A DNA stretch of 64,000 nt from NCBI RefSeq assembly GCF_042263505.1, contig NZ_JBHKFI010000002.1, positions 186,001 to 250,000 on the forward strand, given 5' to 3'. Below, piece by piece: positions 17,101-25,168 of the stretch. The translations under genes were made by a program, and so were the position numbers. Numbering within the stretch: position 1 is the stretch's first letter; every line of letters begins with the position of its first letter. The notes beneath the pieces were generated by a model, which worked only from the letters and a program-made list of their open reading frames with translations, was not told where the DNA came from and did no database searches. This stretch comes from Bacillus_BE sp042263505. Lineage in GTDB: Bacteria > Bacillota > Bacilli > Bacillales > Cytobacillaceae.

Positions 17101-17559
17101 ATGGAGGCACCGATATTGATGTTGGATGAACATACGGATCAAGCTACGAAACAAATGCTTCAAAAAGTCGTTGATAAGAAAAAAAAGTTTGATAAGTATA
17201 AATTTAGACATAACATGGTGATATGGTTAACGATTATGACGGCATTTATCTATCTTCTTTATTTGTATTATTCCATCATATTGCCCTATTCGTACTCCTT
17301 TGCAGCGATGTTTTCGGCCTTTGTAGATAATTCTAAAAATCTCTATATGCTGATTTTAACGATTGGACTTTACGGATTTATGAATTTACTAAGGCAAAAG
17401 CAGGAAAAGGCAGAAAAGGAATTTCTTGATTTACGAAGGGAAATTGTTGATAAGAGCAAGGATTTATGGAAAAAGGAAGAAGCATGGAAAAGTCGCCATC
17501 ATGTTTTTGAAATGATGAAGAAACATTACGATATAAATCTATTCTACGAAAGCAAATAA
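17101..17559 (+). CDS. ypbF: DUF2663 membrane protein YpbF
   Basis: A 152-residue protein with two membrane helices (about residues 40-62 and 78-98), charged ends and a helical C-terminal tail rich in Lys and Glu. It corresponds in position and size to B. subtilis YpbF (DUF2663), for which I know no function. AGGAGGGAG precedes the ATG. It is a single gene, convergent with cotJC. Confidence 0.83.
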   Translation: MEAPILMLDEHTDQATKQMLQKVVDKKKKFDKYKFRHNMVIWLTIMTAFIYLLYLYYSIILPYSYSFAAMFSAFVDNSKNLYMLILTIGLYGFMNLLRQKQEKAEKEFLDLRREIVDKSKDLWKKEEAWKSRHHVFEMMKKHYDINLFYESK

Positions 17560-17582
17560 GAAGCAGCTTTAGCTGCTGCTTC
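17560..17582. terminator. Possible stem-loop between ypbF and cotJC
   Basis: GAAGCAGC and GCTGCTTC can pair around a short loop in the convergent gap. No clear T run follows, so termination here is uncertain. Confidence 0.35.
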
Positions 17583-17590
17583 TAATCTCA

Positions 17591-18160
17591 TTAAAAGACT
17601 TTCTTTTTTCCCTGCTCTTCTTTCAATATTTCAACTGCCTCTCTAAAGCGTTGCGAATGAATAATTTCACGTTGTCTTAAAAATCTTAGCCCATCGTTTA
17701 AGTCTGGATCATCACTCATATTGATAATCCATTGATAAGTGGCCCTGGCTTTTTCTTCAGCGGCAATGTCCTCATAAAGATCGGCAATTGGATCGCCTTT
17801 TGCCTGAATATAAGTGGCTGTCCATGGTGCACCTGCGGCATTTTGATAGAATAGGGCGTTATCATGATTTGCATAATGGCCGCCTAATCCTGCTGCCTTC
17901 ATTTGATCCGGAGTAGCATCTTTTGTTAATTTATACACCATAGTCGCGATCATTTCTAAATGTGCAAATTCTTCCGTTCCGATATCCGTAAGGAGACCAA
18001 TGACTTTATCCGGGATGGAATAGCGCTGATTAATATATCGCAAGGCAGCAGCAAGCTCTCCGTCAGCTCCGCCATATTGTTCAATTAAAAATTTGGCAAG
18101 CATTGGATTACATGTGCCAACTCTTACCGGGTACTGCAGTTTCTTTTCATAAATCCACAT
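17591..18160 (-). CDS. cotJC: Spore coat protein CotJC (manganese catalase-like)
   Basis: A 189-residue ferritin-like protein of the manganese catalase family, with metal-ligand motifs EEFAHLEMI, AAEEKARATY and EIIHSQRF. In B. subtilis CotJC is an inner coat protein that assembles with CotJA. It is the last gene of the cotJABC operon, and AAGGAGGG precedes the start. Catalase activity is possible from the ligands but not shown. Confidence 0.95.
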   Translation of the reverse strand: MWIYEKKLQYPVRVGTCNPMLAKFLIEQYGGADGELAAALRYINQRYSIPDKVIGLLTDIGTEEFAHLEMIATMVYKLTKDATPDQMKAAGLGGHYANHDNALFYQNAAGAPWTATYIQAKGDPIADLYEDIAAEEKARATYQWIINMSDDPDLNDGLRFLRQREIIHSQRFREAVEILKEEQGKKKVF

Positions 18161-18187
18161 CTCTCATTCATCCCTCCTTAAAAAATC

Positions 18188-18448
18188 TTATAATTGCCAT
18201 GGCCACGGTGGATCATTCCAATTCCAAGGGGTTCCTGAGTAGCTGTTTCCAAATTGCATTAAGGGTCCATAATTTGCTTCAATTAATTTTTTTAATCTTT
18301 TTCTTTCCTTCGCAAAATGGTTAAACTGGTTGATCGCCTCCGTGTCTTGATCATGAGTATCTAAATAAAGGGTTAATTCCACTAAAACAAAATCGACTGC
18401 TTGCAATTGCTCCATTAAATGATAAAATTCATTTGGCAGTTGTTTCAC
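18188..18448 (-). CDS. cotJB: Spore coat protein CotJB
   Basis: An 86-residue protein of the CotJB family. It has a helical N-terminal part (FYHLMEQLQAVDFVLVELTL) and a Trp/Pro-rich C terminus (GTPWNWNDPPWPWQL), typical of this coat component. It overlaps cotJA by 4 bp and precedes cotJC by 27 bp. It is made in the mother cell and is required for coat assembly with CotJA and CotJC in B. subtilis. Confidence 0.94.
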   Translation of the reverse strand: MKQLPNEFYHLMEQLQAVDFVLVELTLYLDTHDQDTEAINQFNHFAKERKRLKKLIEANYGPLMQFGNSYSGTPWNWNDPPWPWQL

Positions 18449-18675
18449 GGATTCCCTCCCTCCCTTGGTTTCTCAATTGGACTATAATATGGATCGTAAA
18501 AAACTTTCCATAATGTTCCTGCTTTTAATGCTTCTATAGGAGAAAATTGTGGGAGATTTGGAGGCTGAAATCCGAGATAAAGATTAGGTGGTGTTGAGTA
18601 GGTTTTAACAGTAATGGGAGTACAAGGATCAAACGGGCTCACATAAGGATAGTAAACTTTATGGTGCGAAAACAT
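18445..18675 (-). CDS. cotJA: Spore coat protein CotJA
   Basis: A 76-residue protein, rich in Pro and Tyr, with the CotJA-family segment PQFSPIEALKAGTLWKVFYD. It is the first gene of cotJABC. AAAGGAGG precedes the ATG. The likely sigma-E promoter lies about 140 bp upstream (18813-18841). Confidence 0.93.
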   Translation of the reverse strand: MFSHHKVYYPYVSPFDPCTPITVKTYSTPPNLYLGFQPPNLPQFSPIEALKAGTLWKVFYDPYYSPIEKPREGGNP

Positions 18676-18812
18676 GTTTATCCTCCTTTTGATAAATTAA
18701 TACGATTAAGCAGGCATGATTGGAAGAGGTTAGACTAAAAAGAGTAAGATAAACAAAGGATATCCATTTGCTAAGTAGTATTTATTAATTGGATGGATGA
18801 CTTAATCAATTG

Positions 18813-18841
18813 ATTGTATGTAAGGAATTTTGTTTTTATGT
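18813..18841 (-). promoter_or_regulatory. Predicted sigma-E promoter of cotJABC
   Basis: On the minus strand the -10 box CATACAAT is a full match to the sigma-E pattern, with ACATAAA 14 bp upstream as a partial -35. The cotJ operon is known to be sigma-E dependent in B. subtilis, which supports the call. It implies an unusually long leader of about 130 nt before cotJA. Confidence 0.52.
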
Positions 18842-18923
18842 TGATAATAGAATGAAATAAAGGAAATTTAAATGGCATTGTGGAATTATATACATAGGTG
18901 AAATAACACATGAGGTGATGACG

Positions 18924-19559
18924 ATGTTCGTTAAAAGTATTATGATACCAACACATTTGACGATTGCTGTACAAGAAACGGATACGTTAAAGATTGCATT
19001 GGAGAAATTAGAAAGTCACGGGATTGATGGGTTGCCAATATTAAATGGAGATTTATATGTTGGCGTACTTACTCGTTTTAATATTTATGAAAACTATTTC
19101 AAATCTAATTTGGCAAAAGAAGATTATTTAACTCAAACATTAGCAAAGGATATCGCATCACATCAAAATCAATATTTATTAGGCAAAGAATTATTTGAAA
19201 AAACTTTATTAGAGTTAAAAGATTTTCCACTGCTTGCAGTTGTAGATGAAAATCGTAAATTTTTAGGGGTAGTTACACGAGCAGATGTTTTGGAACAATT
19301 TGAATCTGTTTTTGGAACAAACCGACCAGGTATTCGAATTACCTTTACATCAGTTGAAACGGAAGGAAGACTAGCGCGTTTATCAGAGATTGCGCATAAT
19401 TTTCGCATTCATGTGATCTCATTAGTAACCTTTGATGAAACGGATAAGCTTGTTCGCAGAATCGTAATGAAAATAGAGCCAAGTCCACATAAGGATAAAT
19501 TTATTCAAAAGTTAGAGCAATCGGGATTTAGAGTATTGGATATCCATGAATTAGGTTAA
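18924..19559 (+). CDS. CBS-domain protein with C-terminal ACT-like segment
   Basis: A 211-residue soluble protein. Two CBS domains fill about residues 1-125 (KSIMIPTHLTIAVQETDTLK to VVTRADVLEQFE). The C-terminal 75 residues look like an ACT-type regulatory fold (GRLARLSEIAHNFRIHVISL), the arrangement seen in AcuB-like proteins. It should sense an adenine nucleotide or other small ligand; no enzymatic domain is present. ATG 18924 is chosen because GAGGTGA lies 5-6 bp before it; upstream GTG/ATG codons overlap that site. It stands alone between cotJ and ypbG, and I do not know it from this spot in B. subtilis. Confidence 0.75.
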   Translation: MFVKSIMIPTHLTIAVQETDTLKIALEKLESHGIDGLPILNGDLYVGVLTRFNIYENYFKSNLAKEDYLTQTLAKDIASHQNQYLLGKELFEKTLLELKDFPLLAVVDENRKFLGVVTRADVLEQFESVFGTNRPGIRITFTSVETEGRLARLSEIAHNFRIHVISLVTFDETDKLVRRIVMKIEPSPHKDKFIQKLEQSGFRVLDIHELG

Positions 19560-19570
19560 TTCATTTTGGA

Positions 19571-19783
19571 TAAAGTGAAACTTCCATCAGTGGGGGTTTT
19601 TATTCATCCCCCACTGATGGTTAGTCACGCAGAGCCTGATTGATTTTTCTAAGGGCTGAAGCCCAAAGAAAAATCTTATTTCACTTATCGGACCTTTACG
19701 GACAGTTGATCTCCCACTTATCTTCTTCGTATTCTCAGAATCTTGAAGTGGGAGTCTTACTGTCCGTTAAGAGTGGGATAAAG
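19571..19783 (+). repeat. Modular hairpin repeat element, copy 2 (minimal copy)
   Basis: A 213-bp copy of the element at 4761. Here hairpin 1 lacks the roughly 50-bp insert (arms CCATCAGTGGGGG and CCCCCACTGATGG are separated only by TTTTTATTCAT), while hairpins 2 and 3 are intact. ATAAAGTGAAA at the left end can pair with TTTCACTTAT after hairpin 2, giving a closed three-way junction. It shares the TCTTACTGTCCG sub-type ending with copy 4. It starts 11 bp after the stop of the CBS gene and ahead of its terminator. Confidence 0.88.
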
Positions 19784-19819
19784 ATTCCCTTCCAAACCTT
19801 TGTTTGGGAGGGATTTTCG
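19783..19819 (+). terminator. Terminator downstream of the CBS gene and repeat copy 2
   Basis: TCCCTTCCAAAC pairs with GTTTGGGAGGGA around CTTT, followed by TTTTCGTT. The repeat lies between the gene stop and this terminator. Confidence 0.75.
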
Positions 19820-19850
19820 TTAAAGCGATCAGATTTTATTCCATGCTGGA

Positions 19851-20648
19851 ATGAACATTGTGAACAAGGAGGAGAGGTTTATCATCTTCGTCTTCATTAT
19901 CGGGGTATCATTGATATGTGCTCTTATGGTTTATATGTATAAGGAAGCTTATGAGAACAGAGTGGTTTATCATGAATTAATCTTTCCTCATTTTCCAGAA
20001 GGTTTCGGAAAGATTCAGATTTTTTTTATTTCGGATATTCATAAACGAATTATCGATGATTCCATCGTGACAGAAGTGAAAGGGAAAGCGGATATGGTCA
20101 TTATCGGCGGCGATTTACTCGAGAAAGGAGTAAGTTTGAGCAAAGTAAAAACGAACTTAATGAAGCTAAAGGAAATTGGACCGGTCTTCTTTGTTTGGGG
20201 AAATAATGACTATGAGATTGATTATCATTTACTTGATGCTGTTTTACTTGAGCATGGAGTTAAAATTCTAGATAATACAGCTGCTGTTTTTGAATCAGAA
20301 GAAAATGAACGATTTGTTTTATTGGGTATTGATGATATTAGTCAGGAAAGAGACCGCCTTGATTTAGCACTGCTGGATGCAGGAAGTGATAGTTTTAAAG
20401 TATTAGTTAGCCATAATCCAAAGGTTATGAATCAGATTCAAGAGGAACAACATATTTCCCTTGTCCTTTGTGGGCATACACACGGTGGTCAAATTCATAT
20501 ATTCGGTTTTAGTCCATTTAAAAAAGGGGGAATTGAAAAAATTGAAAATACACTTCTTTTTATTAGCAATGGCTATGGAACAACTAAATTACCGCTAAGG
20601 CTGGGAGCAAAAGCAGAAACGCATTTGATTTCTTTAAGAAAAAAATAA
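19851..20648 (+). CDS. ypbG: Membrane-anchored metallophosphoesterase YpbG
   Basis: About 265 residues. An N-terminal membrane anchor (FIIFVFIIGVSLICALMVYM) is followed by a calcineurin-like phosphoesterase domain with metal motifs FFISDIHKR, IIGGDLLE, WGNNDYE, VSHNP and CGHTHGGQ in order. This architecture matches YkuE/YpbG-type metallophosphoesterases; the substrate is unknown. The start is unsettled. ATG 19851 has little ribosome-site support, while a strong AAGGAGGAGAGG sits at 19866-19877 inside the frame, with no standard start codon at a normal distance downstream. Confidence 0.83.
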   Translation: MNIVNKEERFIIFVFIIGVSLICALMVYMYKEAYENRVVYHELIFPHFPEGFGKIQIFFISDIHKRIIDDSIVTEVKGKADMVIIGGDLLEKGVSLSKVKTNLMKLKEIGPVFFVWGNNDYEIDYHLLDAVLLEHGVKILDNTAAVFESEENERFVLLGIDDISQERDRLDLALLDAGSDSFKVLVSHNPKVMNQIQEEQHISLVLCGHTHGGQIHIFGFSPFKKGGIEKIENTLLFISNGYGTTKLPLRLGAKAETHLISLRKK

Positions 20649-20779
20649 AAAGTTAAATGGTAGAGATTTGCGGTTATTTTCTTGGTTAAATCTCCGGCGA
20701 TAAAATCTAGACGAATCACCAACTAACAAATGATTCATACACTAAAGCAAGAGTTCTGTTCAGGGCAGGAGGCATAATG

Positions 20780-21358
20780 ATGCGCTTGGAACGATTAACC
20801 TATAATAAAATCAAAATATTTTTAACAACAGATGATTTATCGGATAGAGGTTTAACGAAAGAGGATATATGGAAGGATTCCCTGAAATGGCATCAACTTT
20901 TTCATGAAATGCTGGAGGAGGCAAATGAAGAATTTGGCGTAGATTTTCATGGCTCAGTAGCGGTAGAAATATTCTCCATTCAAGCAACTGGGATGATCAT
21001 GATTGTGACAATCGAGGACCAAGAGGAAGAGAACCTCAATGATTCATTCTTAGAAATGCATGTTTCCTTCAATGGCAGAGAGGAATTGTTATTTGTCTTT
21101 CATGACTTTGAAGATATCATTCAGTTAGCTAGAAGGCTCCAATCAGTTGGATATTTGGATGGAAGCATTTATTTTCTGAACGAAAAGTATTATTTTTATA
21201 TCAACAATATTCAAGATGATTCTATTGCTTCCGTAACGGCTATTCTTTCAGAGTTTGGACAATGCTCGTTTCTAAGCATCCATTTTATCGAGGAGTATGG
21301 GAAGAAAATAATCGATCATCATGCAGTTCATGTGATAACCCATTACTTTCAAAATTGA
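20780..21358 (+). CDS. mecB: MecA-family adaptor protein (YpbH/MecB)
   Basis: A 192-residue protein with the MecA N-terminal domain (MRLERLTYNKIKIFLTTDDL, LTKEDIWKDS) and C-terminal adaptor domain (FEDIIQLARRL, YFYINNI). It is the MecA paralogue found next to gudB in bacilli and is expected to deliver substrates to the ClpC chaperone. ATG 20780 is chosen since AGGAGG is 7 bp before it; the adjacent ATG 20777 is also possible. It is shorter than typical MecA in the acidic linker. Confidence 0.9.
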   Translation: MRLERLTYNKIKIFLTTDDLSDRGLTKEDIWKDSLKWHQLFHEMLEEANEEFGVDFHGSVAVEIFSIQATGMIMIVTIEDQEEENLNDSFLEMHVSFNGREELLFVFHDFEDIIQLARRLQSVGYLDGSIYFLNEKYYFYINNIQDDSIASVTAILSEFGQCSFLSIHFIEEYGKKIIDHHAVHVITHYFQN

Positions 21359-21375
21359 ATATGGGCAATGTTTTT

Positions 21376-21400
21376 AGGCAAGCAGATGCTTGCCTTTCAT
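21376..21400 (+). terminator. Terminator of mecB
   Basis: AGGCAAGC and GCTTGCCT form a stem followed by a short T-rich tail (TTCATT). The T run is weak. Confidence 0.6.
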
Positions 21401-21595
21401 TATGAAAAAACCACGTTATATTAAGATAGTTTTAATTAACATAAATTATGCATGAGCTACCCTTTTTTATACACATAAATAGGTGGAAGATGGCTAAAAA
21501 TATGGAGATTATATTAGGGATAAATGCTTTATATATTAGGGATGGTAGCGATTACATTATTTTGTTATTATATTTAGAATAGTCTTTTTTTCTTC

Positions 21596-21623
21596 TTGCA
21601 TAAATTAAACAAAGGTGTATACT
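21596..21623 (+). promoter_or_regulatory. Probable sigma-A promoter of gudB
   Basis: TTGCAT (21596) and TATACT (21618) are spaced by 16 bp, about 50 bp before the gudB start. The rest of the 315-bp gap between mecB and gudB holds only the mecB terminator and two tiny open frames of doubtful reality. Confidence 0.52.
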
Positions 21624-21673
21624 TGTGACTGAATGCGCCATATACGCAAAAGTGATTTTTAGGAGGTTTACAA

Positions 21674-22939
21674 ATGGTAGCCGAGAAAGGTACTGAAAAT
21701 ACAAAACATGATGTATTAAAGTCAACACAAACTGTTATTCATAAAGCCTTAGATAAGTTAGGTTATCCCGAAGAGGTATATGAGTTATTAAAAGAGCCTT
21801 TAAGAATGTTAACGGTAAAAATCCCTGTCAGGATGGATGACGGTTCTGTAAAAATCTTTACTGGCTACCGAGCCCAACATAATGATGCAGTAGGCCCAAC
21901 TAAAGGTGGAATTCGCTTTCATCCAAATGTAACAGAGACAGAAGTTAAAGCGCTTTCGATATGGATGAGCTTAAAATGTGGAATTGTTGATTTGCCTTAT
22001 GGTGGTGGAAAAGGTGGAATTGTATGTGATCCTCGTGATATGTCCTTCAGAGAATTGGAGCGATTGAGCCGTGGCTATGTACGTGCCATTAGCCAGATTG
22101 TCGGACCTACAAAGGATATACCAGCTCCTGATGTATTTACAAACTCGCAAATTATGGCTTGGATGATGGATGAATACAGTCGCATGGATGAGTTTAATTC
22201 TCCCGGATTTATTACGGGAAAGCCTCTTGTACTAGGCGGCTCTCATGGAAGAGAATCAGCAACGGCAAAAGGGGTAACCATTTGCATTCGCGAAGCGGCA
22301 AAGAAGAAAGGGATTGAATTAAAGGGAGCTCGTGTAATTGTCCAAGGATTTGGAAATGCAGGAAGCTTTTTATCTAAATTTATGCATGACGCCGGTGCAA
22401 AGGTTGTTGGTATTTCCGATGCTTATGGAGCACTATATAATCCGGATGGACTAGATATTGATTATTTATTAGATCGAAGAGATAGCTTTGGTACGGTTAC
22501 AAAACTATTTAATAATACGATTACAAATAAAGAATTGCTTGAGCTGGACTGTGAAATTTTAGTACCTGCAGCGATTGAAAATCAAATCACGGAAGTGAAT
22601 GCCCGTAATATTAAAGCGAGTATTGTTGTAGAAGCTGCAAATGGTCCAACCACTTTAGAGGCTACACAAATCCTTACAGAAAGAGGAATTCTGTTAGTTC
22701 CAGATGTCCTTGCTTCAGCTGGCGGGGTAACGGTTTCCTATTTTGAATGGGTTCAAAACAATCAAGGCTATTATTGGACGGAAGAAGAAGTCGATGAAAA
22801 ATTAGAAAAAGCAATGGTGAAGTCTTTTAATAATATTTATGAGACTGCACAAACTCGCCGAGTGGATATGCGCCTTGCTGCTTATATGGTTGGGGTAAGG
22901 AAAATGGCCGAAGCTTCAAGATTCCGTGGCTGGATTTAA
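21674..22939 (+). CDS. gudB: NAD-specific glutamate dehydrogenase GudB
   Basis: A 421-residue enzyme that converts glutamate to 2-oxoglutarate and ammonia. The glutamate-binding and catalytic region is intact (GPTKGGIRFHPN, LPYGGGKGGI with the catalytic Lys, and PAPDVFTNSQIMAWM). The C-terminal Rossmann domain has VIVQGFGNAGSF. There is no tandem 9-bp duplication of the kind that inactivates gudB in laboratory B. subtilis 168. The location between mecB and ypdA favours GudB over RocG. TAGGAGG precedes the ATG. It is monocistronic. Confidence 0.96.
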   Translation: MVAEKGTENTKHDVLKSTQTVIHKALDKLGYPEEVYELLKEPLRMLTVKIPVRMDDGSVKIFTGYRAQHNDAVGPTKGGIRFHPNVTETEVKALSIWMSLKCGIVDLPYGGGKGGIVCDPRDMSFRELERLSRGYVRAISQIVGPTKDIPAPDVFTNSQIMAWMMDEYSRMDEFNSPGFITGKPLVLGGSHGRESATAKGVTICIREAAKKKGIELKGARVIVQGFGNAGSFLSKFMHDAGAKVVGISDAYGALYNPDGLDIDYLLDRRDSFGTVTKLFNNTITNKELLELDCEILVPAAIENQITEVNARNIKASIVVEAANGPTTLEATQILTERGILLVPDVLASAGGVTVSYFEWVQNNQGYYWTEEEVDEKLEKAMVKSFNNIYETAQTRRVDMRLAAYMVGVRKMAEASRFRGWI

Positions 22940-22969
22940 TATAAGGATTGAAAAGATTGCATCAAATCA

Positions 22970-23005
22970 AAAATTCTCCTATCATGAATTGGTAGGAGAA
23001 TTTTT
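22970..23005 (+). terminator. Terminator of gudB
   Basis: AAAATTCTCCTA pairs with TAGGAGAATTTT, and the 3' arm runs into T residues. It lies 30 bp after the gudB stop and just ahead of ypdA. Confidence 0.78.
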
Positions 23006-23038
23006 AATGATGAGTGTCCTTTTAGGGAGTGACAAAAA

Positions 23039-24013
23039 GTGAAAAAAGAAGAGGCTATTATTATTGGCGGCGGGCCATGCGGTTTAGCGGCAGCAATTTC
23101 GTTAAAGGAGATAACCAAAAATCCTTTGGTAATTGAAAAAGGAAATGTTGTCAATGCTATTTATCATTATCCAACACATCAAACTTTCTTTAGCACAAGC
23201 GAAAAGCTAGAAATTGGAGATGTACCATTTGTGACAGAGGAGTATAAACCCAAACGAAATCAGGCGCTTGTATACTATCGTGAGGTAGTGAAAAGAAAGG
23301 ATATTCGAGTTCATGCATTTGAAAGAGTATTGACTGTTGAAAAAGGAGAGAATGAACAATTTATTGTTCGTACCGAAAAAGACGAATATATGACGCCATA
23401 CGTCATTATTGCTACTGGATATTATGATCATCCAAACTATATGAATGTCCCGGGTGAAGACTTACCAAAAGTATTTCATTATTTTAAGGAGGCACATCCT
23501 TTTTTTAATAAAGATGTTGTCGTCGTTGGCGGAAAAAATTCCAGTGTTGATGCAACGATTGAGCTTGTTAAAGCAGGAGCAAGAGTGACGGTAATCTATA
23601 GAGGAAGTGAATATTCTCCAAGCATTAAGCCTTGGATTTTGCCGGAATTTGATTCTTTGATTCGACACGGGATCGTTAGGATGGAATTTCAGGCAAATAT
23701 TAAGGAAATTCAAGAAGAGTCGGTTATTTATGTAAAAGACGGACAAGAATATCAAATAAAGAATGATTTTGTTTTCGCGATGACAGGTTATCATCCTGAT
23801 CACAGCTTTCTCCAAACAATGGGGATAAATGTGGATTTTCACACAGGACGTCCCGTCTATAATGAAGAAACCATGGAGACAAATGTCTCGGGTATTTTTA
23901 TAGCGGGAGTGATTGCTGCAGGTAATAATGCCAATGAAATCTTTATCGAAAATGGCCGCTTTCATGGTGGACAAATTGCCGCGGCGATTCAAAGCAAAGA
24001 AGATGATAGATAA
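23039..24013 (+). CDS. ypdA: Bacillithiol disulfide reductase YpdA
   Basis: A 324-residue flavoprotein. It has the FAD-binding motif IIGGGPCGLAAAI at the N terminus, a second nucleotide-binding motif VVVGGKNSSVDATIEL for NADPH and the ATGYYDHP segment linking domains. It lacks a CxxC redox pair, as expected for YpdA/Bdr enzymes, which reduce bacillithiol disulfide with NADPH. The start is GTG with AGGGAG upstream. This supports bacillithiol as the low-molecular-weight thiol of the organism. The product family was once annotated as thioredoxin-reductase-like. Confidence 0.92.
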   Translation: MKKEEAIIIGGGPCGLAAAISLKEITKNPLVIEKGNVVNAIYHYPTHQTFFSTSEKLEIGDVPFVTEEYKPKRNQALVYYREVVKRKDIRVHAFERVLTVEKGENEQFIVRTEKDEYMTPYVIIATGYYDHPNYMNVPGEDLPKVFHYFKEAHPFFNKDVVVVGGKNSSVDATIELVKAGARVTVIYRGSEYSPSIKPWILPEFDSLIRHGIVRMEFQANIKEIQEESVIYVKDGQEYQIKNDFVFAMTGYHPDHSFLQTMGINVDFHTGRPVYNEETMETNVSGIFIAGVIAAGNNANEIFIENGRFHGGQIAAAIQSKEDDR

Positions 24014-24020
24014 AAGCAAG

Positions 24021-24057
24021 ATAACCAAGGACCATGATGGTTGCCTTGGTTATTTTT
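24021..24057. terminator. Bidirectional terminator between ypdA and ansA
   Basis: ATAACCAAGG and CCTTGGTTAT form a stem followed by TTTTT. The two genes converge here. Confidence 0.8.
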
Positions 24058-24080
24058 GATTTGCACAATGATTGATTTGT

Positions 24081-25055
24081 TTAAACATGAAAAATAGCTT
24101 CAATCTCTTTCAGATTATTCGTTGTTTCTAAGGCAATGAGTAATTTTAGACGAGCTTTTTGACCATTCAAGCCATTAGAGAAGATAACGCCTAAATCTTT
24201 CAAATGTTTTCCTCCTCCTTCATATTCATATACATCTTGTGCAATACCATTAAAACAGCGGGATACGAGAATAATAGGAATTTTATCAGCCAATAATGCC
24301 TTGATCCCGTTAATGGTGGCAGGTGGTAAGTTACCTTGACCAAGTGCTTCAATGACAACACCATCAAAGCCAAGGTCTTTGATTGCCAATAATAGTGCAG
24401 AGTCCATTCCAGCATGGGCTTTCATTAAAACTACTTTTTTGGTTACATCAAGGATAGGGTAGCATTCTCTTTTAGTCGGTGCATGATGAAAAATTATGCC
24501 GCGCTTTGTGACAATGCCAATTGGACCATACTGTGGGCTTTGAAAGGTAGAGACATTACTTGTATGGGTTTTCGTTACATTCTCAGCGGTGTGAATTTCA
24601 TCATTTAAAACAACGAGTACACCTTTATTTCTTGCCTCCTTGCATTTAGCTACTTTAATGGATGAAATTAAATTGTACAGCCCATCCGAGCCAATTTCAT
24701 TACTAGAACGCATTGCACCAGTTACCACAATAGGTAGTTCCGTTTTTACAGTTAAATCTAAGAAATAGGCAGTTTCCTCTAAAGTATCCGTTCCATGAGT
24801 AATGACCACACCAGAAATTTCTTTTTTTTCAAGATGCGTTTCAATAATCTCCTTAATCTGCAGCATTTCTCTTGTTGTTATATGGGGGGAAGGCAATTGA
24901 AAGGGCTCTTCAATAATGAGATCAGCAAGCGTCAATAATTCTTTTGAGTTTTCTTTAATAGGATTTGTTTCACTTGGTTTGACAGCACCGGTTTCAAAGT
25001 CCTCGCTCATTGAAATGGTTCCGCCTGTATGAATGACTAAAATCTTTTCTTTCAT
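24081..25055 (-). CDS. ansA: Type I L-asparaginase
   Basis: A 324-residue cytosolic asparaginase that hydrolyses asparagine to aspartate and ammonia. The two threonine motifs are present: VIHTGGTISMSE near the N terminus and VITHGTDTLEETAY, with MRSSNEIGSDG after it. There is no signal peptide at the chosen start. ATG 25055 (MKEKILVIHTGG) has GGGAGGAG directly upstream; the 23-residue upstream extension has neither a ribosome site nor family similarity. The gene is divergent from prsW. Confidence 0.94.
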   Translation of the reverse strand: MKEKILVIHTGGTISMSEDFETGAVKPSETNPIKENSKELLTLADLIIEEPFQLPSPHITTREMLQIKEIIETHLEKKEISGVVITHGTDTLEETAYFLDLTVKTELPIVVTGAMRSSNEIGSDGLYNLISSIKVAKCKEARNKGVLVVLNDEIHTAENVTKTHTSNVSTFQSPQYGPIGIVTKRGIIFHHAPTKRECYPILDVTKKVVLMKAHAGMDSALLLAIKDLGFDGVVIEALGQGNLPPATINGIKALLADKIPIILVSRCFNGIAQDVYEYEGGGKHLKDLGVIFSNGLNGQKARLKLLIALETTNNLKEIEAIFHV

Positions 25056-25168
25056 GGTTCTCCTCCCAATCGATGTCGAAAATAAGATTTTCCCAAAAAT
25101 GAATAATCCATTTTCTTTCTTCACATTACATGATACGATTAAGAAAACAGATTGAAAAGAGGATTCTC

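Noticed and set aside
19640..19942. A 100-codon open frame from the middle of repeat copy 2 into ypbG
   Set aside because: It runs through hairpins, a terminator and the ypbG start in another frame; there is no ribosome site or family resemblance.
23462..24028. A 188-codon frame antisense to ypdA
   Set aside because: It mirrors a well-conserved coding sequence, has no ribosome site and no recognisable domain.
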